From: an uncultured Bacteroidales bacterium
GTDB taxonomy: Bacteria; Bacteroidota; Bacteroidia; Bacteroidales; UBA932
DNA: 64,000 nt
Assembly: GCA_944322815.1 (NCBI GenBank)
Contig: CALUQB010000006.1
Span: 26,394-90,393 of the forward strand
Direction of reading: 5' to 3'
Shown here: positions 46,350 to 54,137 of the stretch, in pieces
How the letters are laid out: each line of letters opens with the position of its first letter
Position numbering within the stretch: the stretch's first letter is position 1
Notes under the pieces: generated by a model
Database searches by the model: none
Told to the model about the DNA's origin: nothing
The model's input: the letters and a program-made list of their open reading frames with translations, nothing else
Position numbers and translations under genes: made by a program

Positions 46350-47828
46350 TTATTCAAATACTGGAGTTACAGCTATAGTGTCGAAATCAAGAACTTTAAC
46401 ATTAACTATAACATTGTACTCTTCCTGTGGTGCTATAGTACCAGTGGTCAAGTTTGCAGGAGTAATGACAACTGCGTCCATCTTGTAAATCTTCGCAGGC
46501 TTGATGTCTACAACTGCATTACTTTCTTTAAACTCTACAACGTTGGCATAATAGAGGTTGCCAGGAGTTACGGCAAGAGCAAAATCACTTACAATCGCCT
46601 GATACAGAAGTTCATCAGCATTTTTGTCAAGATCTACCCAAGAGCCTTCCTTCAGTTCCTGTGCCTTGCATGAATATGCTGTGCCATCAGCATTTGTACC
46701 ATCGTACTGGAACTGGAAGTGGAAAGTAGGATGGTTTCCTGCTGCCTTGTTAATTAAAGGGGCAGATGCTATATCATCTTCTGCAGCAGTGACATCATAG
46801 TTAACAAGGAAGTTGAAAGGAACACACTTGGCTCCGGCTCCATCGAAATATACCGTATTGTTACCTTCTGCCTGCTGAGTATAATTGAAAAGTTGGCCGT
46901 ATTTATCTCCAGTATAGTTACTGTAGTAAGCCAGACCTTCTACATTAAGACCAGCGGCAAGGCTAACCCATTTTCCTTTTGCGATACCGTTCTGCCCTGT
47001 CGGAGTCGCGAAAAGCTCAGTTGCCGCTGTCTTTGCAGGAAGCGGAGCCCACTTTCCATAGAAATTCGACATATATATACCGCCAAGAACAGGCTTAAAG
47101 TTCTCCCAGTGCACCCTGAATGTTCTGTTCTCATATGCCGCATCAATGTCTGCGCCATCGATTGATTCTGTATCTCCTTTTGTCTGAACCGAAATCTTGT
47201 CCATCTCGAGTCTCGAAATAACAGGACGTATAGACACATTCGCTGTATAATACTGCTGACCTTCCTCTGGCCTTGCTTCCTCTCCTGTTTCAGGATCCAC
47301 TGATGCTCCATCGAAATCAGGTGCAAATTCATCCTGAAGAGGAGTGATGTCTGCATCACCTCCTACAAACGGAATGGTGTTCTGATCAACAGTTGCGGCA
47401 TAATTCTGCATATCAAGAATAATCTTGCTCATATTCTCGCCTCTGGCAGGAACTGCGATATTACCACCATTCGCTACAACATATACTTTTTCGACTCCGG
47501 TGAGACCGACATAACGTACACCTTTTGCAGCATCAGTAATATTGGCCCATTCTGTTACATTATCAGCCTCTGTAATCTGTCTGTGAAGAACAACTACATC
47601 ACTGGCTGTAGTGAAATAAAGATCAATGCTGGTGAAGTTATGAGTCTCCTCGTAAGGATTTTCACCATCTGTCGCAACCTTGGTAAGGTTGGCACCGTTG
47701 ATAGTGACGGTGATGGTCTTGGTCCCCGCATCCGGATCCGGAGTAGCGGGAGTTTCCGTCTCCTTGTTGCAGCCCGCGAGAACGAGAACTGCCATTGCGC
47801 TGGTCGCAATAATCTGGTAAATTTTCAT
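46350..47828 (-). CDS. Major fimbrial subunit (FimA/Mfa1-like fimbrillin)
   Basis: The 492-residue protein has a lipoprotein signal (MAVLVLAGC, Cys20). The pro-region contains KTITVTINGANLTKVATDG, where such precursors are trimmed before assembly. Two beta-sandwich domains follow, and the C-terminus EEYNVIVNVKVLDFDTIAV has the alternating hydrophobic pattern of a donor strand that fits into the next subunit. The trimming site in relatives is usually after Arg or Lys, and Lys fits here. It is followed by the anchor gene and preceded by DUF3868 and DUF3575 genes, the usual order of Bacteroidales fimbrial clusters. Confidence 0.85.
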   Translation of the reverse strand: MKIYQIIATSAMAVLVLAGCNKETETPATPDPDAGTKTITVTINGANLTKVATDGENPYEETHNFTSIDLYFTTASDVVVLHRQITEADNVTEWANITDAAKGVRYVGLTGVEKVYVVANGGNIAVPARGENMSKIILDMQNYAATVDQNTIPFVGGDADITPLQDEFAPDFDGASVDPETGEEARPEEGQQYYTANVSIRPVISRLEMDKISVQTKGDTESIDGADIDAAYENRTFRVHWENFKPVLGGIYMSNFYGKWAPLPAKTAATELFATPTGQNGIAKGKWVSLAAGLNVEGLAYYSNYTGDKYGQLFNYTQQAEGNNTVYFDGAGAKCVPFNFLVNYDVTAAEDDIASAPLINKAAGNHPTFHFQFQYDGTNADGTAYSCKAQELKEGSWVDLDKNADELLYQAIVSDFALAVTPGNLYYANVVEFKESNAVVDIKPAKIYKMDAVVITPANLTTGTIAPQEEYNVIVNVKVLDFDTIAVTPVFE

Positions 47829-47862
47829 GATTCCTATGATTTAGTAGTTGATATTCCGTCTG

Positions 47863-49434
47863 TTATATCTGATCCAGGACTGAAAGGACCTGCCGCAGGT
47901 TGTCTCCGGCATCAGCACAACCGGCCCCGGCCGCCGTCTCGAAGCATTCCCTTGCTTTGTCGAACCATCGGGCGGCTTCGTCACGGTCCTGAGCGTTCTC
48001 TCCGGTACGGGCGTATGCCACACCGAGAATGTTCAGCAGTCCGGCAGTCTTCTCCATTTCCGGCCTCTCTCCTGTCCCCGATTCGACGGCATCCCGGATT
48101 TTCCCTTCGAGAGCATCGACAGCCGCACCGGCATCACCGGACTCCAGAGCATTCAGAGCCAAGTCTCCGAGCACTGCGGGTTCGAGAGGGAAGTGTTCCG
48201 CAGCCATCTCCATGGCGTACCTGTATTCATCCGACCCTGATTCATACGAACGAGCGACCATGTACATTTCCTGCAGGCTGAGGTCTGCCGGACTGTCGTG
48301 TATCACATTTCTGGCCTCATCGAGGTCAAAGACCTTCACATCATATTCGATACGGTACATGCAGCGACGGAGGGCAGGATAAATATTTTCCTTCAGCCAG
48401 ACATATTCGTCCGGAGTCAGCTTGTCGCGCATTAGTCTTTCACATTCGTTCCTGTCATCGGTACAAGCGTCGATGATACCGACGATGAGGTCCTTCTTAC
48501 CGAAAGCGGACTTCATGAGTTCCGACCTGAGCCCGTTCCAGTCCTCGCCGCTCCACTCCACGTGCATGAGATTAGAGTCCACGTCATTGTGTTCCGCGAT
48601 GTATCCGGCGAAAGCTTCCGCCCTGCTTCTGGACAGATCCATGTTGTATTCCCATGTACCTTCAGGCGAAGCGAAACCGGCCACATATATGCCGGTGATG
48701 ACGATATAGTCTTTAGTCTTGACGAGGTCGACAGATGCAGTGACGGTATCCAGGACGGCCTTGTTTCCGTTCCAATGCGGCAGGATATCGTGTTTTCCCT
48801 GCCGGAACTGGAGCTGTGCGACGCGGCTTTCCTCCCTGTGCTTGACAGGCTCCGGAGCGGGTTCTATCCGTGAAGTCTTCCAGTCAGGAATGAATCTTTC
48901 CATTACCCGGGACTCGAGAACTACCGTAGTGTCACCTTCCCCGCAGCCGATACAGCCTCTGACGCTTTCCCTCAGTTCCAGACGCCCGTCCGGCATTCTC
49001 CAGTCGTAAGGTATCACCGACAGGTAGGAATAAGACTGTTCCCTGCCGTTCTTTCTCATGATGACAATCTGTGCGGAATCCCTTTCGGGACAATTTTCTT
49101 TTCCCAGCGCTTCATTTCTCGAAAATACCCTGTGTCTGGTCCTGCCGTCCACAATCACTGTCCCGAACGGGAATTCTTCCTTTCCGTCTTCCGATACGAG
49201 GACAGGTGTCAATGCCACCGTATGCTGTGTCTTTATCTTTGTACTGTCCAGAATGATGTCCATGCTCAGGGAGACTTCCCGTCCTCCCTTCGCAATGTCT
49301 CTGTTCACGAACCGGATGCCGTCCAGATATGACACGTTCCTGTCCCTGTCGTCACCTGCTCCGTGTCCATGCACTATGGCCGCCGGCCACAGAAGCAGCA
49401 TCATATATAATATTGTATGAAGGTATGCTGTCAT
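47863..49434 (-). CDS. DUF3868/OmpA-like protein of the fimbrial cluster
   Basis: The 523-residue protein has a signal peptide (about 1-24) and, from about 30-130, a region matching DUF3868 (VSYLDGIRFVNRDIAKGGREVSLSMDI). Residues about 215-330 resemble an OmpA-like peptidoglycan-associated domain, with YVAGFASPEGTWEYNMDLSRSRAEAF containing the typical N-x-x-LSxxRA block. The C-terminal part has TPR-like helices (LLNILGVAYARTGENAQDRDEAARWF). Such genes accompany DUF3575 and fimbrillin genes and are thought to support assembly or anchor the system to the cell wall. It follows the DUF3575 gene by 2 nt. Confidence 0.82.
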   Translation of the reverse strand: MTAYLHTILYMMLLLWPAAIVHGHGAGDDRDRNVSYLDGIRFVNRDIAKGGREVSLSMDIILDSTKIKTQHTVALTPVLVSEDGKEEFPFGTVIVDGRTRHRVFSRNEALGKENCPERDSAQIVIMRKNGREQSYSYLSVIPYDWRMPDGRLELRESVRGCIGCGEGDTTVVLESRVMERFIPDWKTSRIEPAPEPVKHREESRVAQLQFRQGKHDILPHWNGNKAVLDTVTASVDLVKTKDYIVITGIYVAGFASPEGTWEYNMDLSRSRAEAFAGYIAEHNDVDSNLMHVEWSGEDWNGLRSELMKSAFGKKDLIVGIIDACTDDRNECERLMRDKLTPDEYVWLKENIYPALRRCMYRIEYDVKVFDLDEARNVIHDSPADLSLQEMYMVARSYESGSDEYRYAMEMAAEHFPLEPAVLGDLALNALESGDAGAAVDALEGKIRDAVESGTGERPEMEKTAGLLNILGVAYARTGENAQDRDEAARWFDKARECFETAAGAGCADAGDNLRQVLSVLDQI

Positions 49435-49436
49435 GG

Positions 49437-50033
49437 TCAGAAGATTAAGAAGATTATGGAAACGGAAGCCTTGGTGATGCCGAACCAGTCCTGATGTTCC
49501 GGCCCGAGGTATGCCCCGCAGACCGGCCGTTCATACACTCCGTAGTCCGAACCGACATATCCGGCGCCGATGTTGAGTTCGAAATTCCATCTGTCACCGA
49601 GAATCCATTGGTAGCCATAACTGATTCCGGCTCCGTAGTACCACCCTTCATGACGGGTGGTCCTGCAGTCTCCGAAAAGCCCGAACGGGGTACATACATT
49701 ACCTGTGTTGAATTGCCCGCCATGCATGTGCAGGCCGATGAAATGACCGTTGAACTTCTCGCAGAACCAGTAGCGGGCTTCCGGCTGAATCAGAAAATGT
49801 CTCCACTTCCGGTTGTCCTTCCAGTCCCATGCATTGTAGTTTCCCGAGACATCCAGGGTCCATTCCGGGGCAAGGGCTATTTCAGCTCCTATATTTATCG
49901 TGGCTGTAGCATCATAGAGCAGATTGGTCTTGACTGCAAGATTCTGGGCACGGATTTCCGTCATTCCGGATATGGCCCAGAATGACAGACATAAGGCACT
50001 CACAATCAATCCCTGCTTTACACAACATTTCAT
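49437..50033 (-). CDS. DUF3575 outer-membrane protein of the fimbrial cluster
   Basis: The 198-residue protein has a signal peptide ending near EIRAQN and a DUF3575 barrel: LAVKTNLLYDATATINIGAE, WTLDVSGNYNAWDWKDNRKWRH, and ARYWFCEKFNGHFIGLHMHGG. The family forms small outer-membrane beta-barrels and is regularly the first gene of Bacteroidales fimbrial operons. Its start codon touches the inner inverted repeat of the presumed invertible promoter, so its leader changes if the segment flips. The role in fimbria export is inferred from synteny. Confidence 0.88.
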   Translation of the reverse strand: MKCCVKQGLIVSALCLSFWAISGMTEIRAQNLAVKTNLLYDATATINIGAEIALAPEWTLDVSGNYNAWDWKDNRKWRHFLIQPEARYWFCEKFNGHFIGLHMHGGQFNTGNVCTPFGLFGDCRTTRHEGWYYGAGISYGYQWILGDRWNFELNIGAGYVGSDYGVYERPVCGAYLGPEHQDWFGITKASVSIIFLIF

Positions 50034-50219
50034 ATTAAACGTACGTTTAAAGCGATAGTCGAACTACAAAGTTAGACATTATTTTCAAAAAAGCATCACA
50101 TTTCGAGGTCTTTTTTCTTAACACATTGACATTCAATAGAAAATAAATGAGCTAAAATCGTAGGCAAATAGGGACACGACAATGCCGTTTGATCGCCTGA
50201 ATCAAACGTACGATTAATA
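50033..50219. promoter_or_regulatory. Candidate invertible promoter of the fimbrial operon
   Basis: TATTAAACGTACGTTTAA (50033-50050) and the reverse complement of 50202-50219, TATTAATCGTACGTTTGA, match at 16 of 18 positions, enclosing 151 bp. The left repeat contains AAACGTACGT, which fits the Mpi invertase site ARACGTWCGT as I remember it from Bacteroides fragilis. Inside, TAACTTTG reads on the minus strand at 50074-50067, a -7 box pointing at the fimbrial genes, so the segment is in the ON orientation here. A 7-bp inverted repeat GTTTGAT/ATCAAAC (50187-50193, 50201-50207) overlaps the right repeat, and the left repeat is itself palindromic. I see no convincing -33 box. Confidence 0.6.
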
Positions 50220-50299
50220 AAGCGCGTTGTGCTTTATGATTATTGATGTGAGATTGTTTTTTGTAAAACGGTAGTGGCAGACAGTCAATCCACGGACAG

Positions 50300-50674
50300 C
50301 TATTCTTCGGTCAGTGACAGGAATGCAGGCTCAGGGAAATGCATTCCGCCCATGGTAAGGCCGTTTTTCCTGGCGTAGCCGAGAATCTTGATTCTCGATT
50401 CTGCTGCGGCAGGTTTGTCCATGTCGTATTCTGCGCATATTTCAGGGTGAGGCAGCTGTAGGGCTGTCCCGTGCATGATGTCCCCGCCGATATGATCGCC
50501 GTGCAGGTGGGTCAGGAAGATGCAGTCTACCTCGTCTGCAGATATGTCTTTATCGTTTTTACTCCTTCGATGTCGGAGTTGTTGCTGCCGCAGGATGAAA
50601 TGACGGTAGCTGAAGCTATGGCCGCGATGGCGCAGATGAAATTTTTCCTGAGAACTGTCGTTTGATAAGTTCAA
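50300..50674 (-). pseudogene. Metallo-beta-lactamase-fold lipoprotein remnant
   Basis: The minus strand encodes DCIFLTHLHGDHIGGDIMHG, the zinc-binding HxHxDH motif of the metallo-beta-lactamase fold. It is followed directly by SRIKILGYARKNGLTMGGMH, which normally lies more than 60 residues later, so the middle is deleted. Upstream, a second frame reads NFICAIAAIASATVISSCGS, a lipoprotein signal that should belong to the same protein, so there is also a frameshift. At about 125 residues it is less than half the usual length. The remaining C-terminus ends FLSLTEE. Confidence 0.7.
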
Positions 50675-51001
50675 AATTACTAAATAAATTCATATCTTTG
50701 CCATGTTGAGGAATCAACATTACATACTGAAAGTGTTTTTCGCTTAGTCCTTATTAGAAAATGTGGCAGTTTTCAAAGCGCAAGGACGACGCACAGCACT
50801 CATTCTTGTTTAGATCATGTGGTCAGGGGGATATTCCGTTCTCCCGGTACTCCATATCTATTCGAGTGTGGGGTTTCGGGTGTCGTTTGTTCGCGCTTGG
50901 GTTTGCCACAACCTTCTAATGGATGAACGGAATCAGCTCCACACTTTTTTATTTATGGATTGCCGTATCGGAGCTGGAGGCAGAGAATATCGTCTTATAC
51001 C
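50675..51001. other. 327-bp intergenic region before the caspase cluster
   Basis: TATCTTTG at 50693-50700 fits the -7 box on the plus strand and may start the cluster transcript, though no -33 box is at the right distance. ATGTTGA/TCAACAT (50703-50709, 50714-50720) can form a hairpin in the leader. I see no coding sequence in the remainder. Confidence 0.4.
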
Positions 51002-51673
51002 ATGAAAAAAATTATTTTCATCGCATTGTCGATGCTTCTGATTCTTCCTTTTGCATATTCGCAGGATATGGAACAGGTTCTGAAAGAAAGGAAGGAAATC
51101 TCGAAAATGACCAGATCCGAGCTGGATGCCAGAGCCAGCAAATCGGCACGCAAGGAAGCCAGAAAATACGAAAAAGAGGGCTGGCAGGTGGCTCCCGGGC
51201 AGCTTCCTCTGGAAAAACAGCTTGACCGCACCTACAGAATGCAGTTCGAATTCGACGAGAACATGTATCCGAAATACATGATGAGCGAAGCCATGTCGAT
51301 AGGCGAGACTTATGATGCAGCCAAGATCCAGGCGATGGAACTTGCGAAGCTGAATCTGGCGGGTCAGATGCAGAGTCAGGTCATAGCTCTGATAGATAAT
51401 GAAGTAAGTAATGGCCAGCTCCCTCAGGAAGAGGCTGCGTCAGTGACGCGTACCGTGGTGGCGAGCAAGAATATGATAGCGCAGAAGCTCGGACGGGTGA
51501 TAACTGTCATAGAGTGCTACAGAGTAAAGGCCGGCAAGAACAAGGAAGTCAGGGTCCAGATAGCGTGCTCTTCCGATATGGCGATGCAGAGTGCCAAGAC
51601 AGCCATAAGGGAGGAACTCGCAAAGGAGGGTGAACAGCTTTCTTCACAGCTTGATGCCATGCTCGGACTGTAG
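51002..51673 (+). CDS. Exported LPP20-like protein of the caspase cluster
   Basis: From ATG 51002 the product has 223 residues with a signal peptide (MKKIIFIALSMLLILPFAYS). The mature part starts with a charged helix (QVLKERKEISKMTRSELDAR), followed by SIGETYDAAKIQAMELAKLN and ECYRVKAGKNKEVRVQIACS. This alternation of a long Ala-rich helix and beta strands resembles the LPP20/FlgT-N fold, a small envelope domain. I infer a periplasmic or outer-membrane role. It is the first gene of a run of five exported proteins and is followed by the DUF4384 gene after 15 nt. Confidence 0.65.
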   Translation: MKKIIFIALSMLLILPFAYSQDMEQVLKERKEISKMTRSELDARASKSARKEARKYEKEGWQVAPGQLPLEKQLDRTYRMQFEFDENMYPKYMMSEAMSIGETYDAAKIQAMELAKLNLAGQMQSQVIALIDNEVSNGQLPQEEAASVTRTVVASKNMIAQKLGRVITVIECYRVKAGKNKEVRVQIACSSDMAMQSAKTAIREELAKEGEQLSSQLDAMLGL

Positions 51674-51688
51674 GAACCGCCGCCTGCC

Positions 51689-52573
51689 ATGAGATTTGTC
51701 TTGAAACAGGCACTATGTCTGGTGCTGCTGTTCCCTCAGTTCATTCTCCATGCACAGAAGACTGTCACGGTGCATGGAGAATACACTTATGTAGTTCCCG
51801 GTGACGAGTCTTTGGACAAGGCGAAGGTCACAGCCCTCGAACGGGCGAAAATCAGCATCCTTGCTGATACTTTCGGGACTGTAGTAGGTGCTACGTCCAC
51901 CATAGCCGTGGCTACGGAGAACGGCAGTTCCGATATCAGCCAGTTCACTCTCGGGGAAAGTTCCGTGAAGGGGGAATGGATCGAAACCATCGGGGAACCT
52001 GAATACCATATACAGTATTCAGATACAGGACTGGTCATAAATGTGAAAGTCAGGGGAAAAGCCAGGGAAATCGTCTCTGCGGGAGTGGATGTCAGAGCCA
52101 GAATACTTCGGAACGGAACTGATGACCGTTTCGAGGCTGCGGATTTCAAGGACGGGGATGATTTGTATCTGTCGTTTTCCTCTCCTGTTTCAGGATATCT
52201 GGGTGTATATCTTTTCGACGGGACGGAAAATGTTTACTGTCTGTTGCCTTACAGAAACCAGAATGAAAGCATTTTCCGGACAGAGGCAGGGAGAAGATAT
52301 CTGTTCTTTTCTTCCGATGATACGCAGGGCGCTGTGAATCCCGATGTGGTGGATGAATATGTGATGACGTGCTCAGGCAGGACCGAGCTGAACAGGATAT
52401 ATGTGATTTTTTCGCCACGGGAATTCTACAAGGCCGATGACAGGCATTCGGGGGATGCAGCTCTGCCACGGACTCTTTCATTTGAGGATTTCAGCAGATG
52501 GCTGTCTTCGTGCCGCAGCCGGGATGACAGGATGTGTGTGGAGATAAGGGATATAACTGTAAGTAAAAAATAA
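51689..52573 (+). CDS. Exported DUF4384-domain protein
   Basis: The 294-residue protein has a signal peptide (about 1-22, ending ILHAQ). Residues about 25-130 again look LPP20/FlgT-like (SLDKAKVTALERAKISILADTFG). From about 140 it matches DUF4384: FKDGDDLYLSFSSPVSGYLGVYLFDG, then CLLPYRNQNESIFRTEAG and NRIYVIFSPREF. DUF4384 is often fused to caspase-type peptidases in other bacteria, as I recall, and here a separate caspase gene lies downstream. That favours a shared function, but the biochemical role is not known to me. Confidence 0.75.
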   Translation: MRFVLKQALCLVLLFPQFILHAQKTVTVHGEYTYVVPGDESLDKAKVTALERAKISILADTFGTVVGATSTIAVATENGSSDISQFTLGESSVKGEWIETIGEPEYHIQYSDTGLVINVKVRGKAREIVSAGVDVRARILRNGTDDRFEAADFKDGDDLYLSFSSPVSGYLGVYLFDGTENVYCLLPYRNQNESIFRTEAGRRYLFFSSDDTQGAVNPDVVDEYVMTCSGRTELNRIYVIFSPREFYKADDRHSGDAALPRTLSFEDFSRWLSSCRSRDDRMCVEIRDITVSKK

Positions 52574-52610
52574 ATCCAATGTTTCATATCAAACAACCGA
52601 AACTAGTTTT

Positions 52611-53366
52611 ATGAAAAAGATTATTATTATTCTGGCGATGGTGCTGGCCGGTGTGGCAATGTACGCACAGGAGCCGCAGGTGCTTGTCCTGAAAGACGGG
52701 ACAGTCATCAAGGGGGAAGTGGAAAAGCTTCCTGACGGAGGCGCGAGGGTGACGAACGAGTACGGAGACATCTTCGAGTACACTGCCGAGGAGGTCAGCT
52801 ATGCCGGAGAGGAACTCTCCGAGAAACAGATGAAGAAGCAGCGGAAAGCCGTGAATGTCAGGGATTATGCCGCTCGGGAAAAGGGATACAAATTATTTAT
52901 CGAGACAGGTGTGGGAGTCGGTTCTCAATATATTGAACAGTTGGTTTATTGGACCGACCCGTATAATGGGTCTTCTCATGATAAATGGGATTACGGGGAA
53001 CATACTGTCCCGTCATTGATGCTCAATGTGATCAACGGCTACAGCTTTTCCCGGTACCTCTATGTCGGCGGAGGTGTCGGATTGCACATGTCAGGACTGA
53101 AGGCGGCTTATATACCTGTTTTTGCACATTTAAGATCTTCGTTTTTGAAAAAGAGAGTCTCCCCGTTTGTTTCAGCAAGCGGAGGATATGGAATTTATTG
53201 TTTTGGAGCAGGAAATTCTTATGCTTATAGCTATTTTTATTTCGATGGTGGACTCGGAGTGAGTATAAAGAAAAAGACCAAAGGGGAGGTCTGGCTGAGC
53301 CTGAACGGTACGATTATTCTTTACGAATATAAAGGCTTAACATTAAAAGTCGCTTATTCATTTTAA
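52611..53366 (+). CDS. Small outer-membrane barrel protein, paralogue 1
   Basis: The 251-residue protein has a signal peptide (about 1-19, ending AMYAQ), then a ~60-residue segment EPQVLVLKDGTVIKGEVEKL... with SH3-like beta character. The rest looks like a small outer-membrane beta-barrel, with aromatic-alternating strands and the repeated block VISPFVSASGGYG-like (here RVSPFVSASGGYGIY) and C-terminal LTLKVAYSF. The first 80 residues are identical to the next gene except one. The barrel part is only loosely similar. No family name comes to mind. Confidence 0.72.
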   Translation: MKKIIIILAMVLAGVAMYAQEPQVLVLKDGTVIKGEVEKLPDGGARVTNEYGDIFEYTAEEVSYAGEELSEKQMKKQRKAVNVRDYAAREKGYKLFIETGVGVGSQYIEQLVYWTDPYNGSSHDKWDYGEHTVPSLMLNVINGYSFSRYLYVGGGVGLHMSGLKAAYIPVFAHLRSSFLKKRVSPFVSASGGYGIYCFGAGNSYAYSYFYFDGGLGVSIKKKTKGEVWLSLNGTIILYEYKGLTLKVAYSF

Positions 53367-53377
53367 TTTATGGAACT

Positions 53378-54064
53378 ATGAAAAAGATCATTATTGTTCT
53401 GGCGATGGTGCTGGCCGGGGTGGCAATGTACGCGCAGGAGCCGCAGGTGCTTGTCCTGAAAGACGGGACAGTCATCAAGGGGGAAGTGGAAAAGCTTCCT
53501 GACGGAGGCGCGAGGGTGACGAACGAGTACGGAGACATCTTCGAGTACACTGCCGAGGAGGTCAGCTATGCCGGAGAGGAACTCTCCGAGAAACAGATGA
53601 AGAAGCAGCGGAAAGCCGCAGCGTCAACGAGAGATTATGCTGCGCCGATGAAAGGGTACAAGCTTTTTCTGGATACCGGATTGGCTGCAGGAGTCATAAG
53701 TTATTATCACCGTTCGAACTATGTTTCGGAATTCGCTCCACTGGTGATGCTCAATGTTATCAACGGCTACAGTTTTTCCCAGTACCTTTATGTCGGAGGA
53801 GGAGTAGGAATAAATCTGGTATATATTCCTGTTTATGCTCATGTACGGTCCTCATTCCTGAAAAAGAGGGTTTCACCTTTCGTCTCGGCCAGTGCCGGTG
53901 TCTCCATAGGTATTATTGAATCGGCTTACACCGGATTGTATCTGGACGGAGGATTCGGAATCTGTGTGAAAAAGAAACGCAAGGGAGAAGTCTGGATCAG
54001 TCTGAATGGGGAGATAAACGCCAACTGGACCGGTGCAGCCCTGAAAGTAGGCTATTCGTTTTAG
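53378..54064 (+). CDS. Small outer-membrane barrel protein, paralogue 2
   Basis: The 228-residue protein begins 12 nt after paralogue 1 and shares its signal peptide and N-terminal segment (79 of 80 residues). After QMKKQRKA the sequences part sharply into different barrels, although strand blocks such as MLNVINGYSFSQYLYVGGGVG and FLKKRVSPFVSASAGVS remain alike. It ends AALKVGYSF, an aromatic barrel C-terminus. The near-identical 5-prime 240 bp of the two genes indicates recent duplication or gene conversion. Confidence 0.72.
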   Translation: MKKIIIVLAMVLAGVAMYAQEPQVLVLKDGTVIKGEVEKLPDGGARVTNEYGDIFEYTAEEVSYAGEELSEKQMKKQRKAAASTRDYAAPMKGYKLFLDTGLAAGVISYYHRSNYVSEFAPLVMLNVINGYSFSQYLYVGGGVGINLVYIPVYAHVRSSFLKKRVSPFVSASAGVSIGIIESAYTGLYLDGGFGICVKKKRKGEVWISLNGEINANWTGAALKVGYSF

Positions 54065-54137
54065 ATCATTCAGGGGATAAACATGCGTTTTCCGGAACTG
54101 TCCAAGTTTATGGTATCGGACTTATATTGATTTGATT

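Noticed and set aside
50817-51005. 62-residue open frame before the caspase cluster
   Set aside because: No signal, no similarity, and it overlaps the start of the well-supported gene at 51002.
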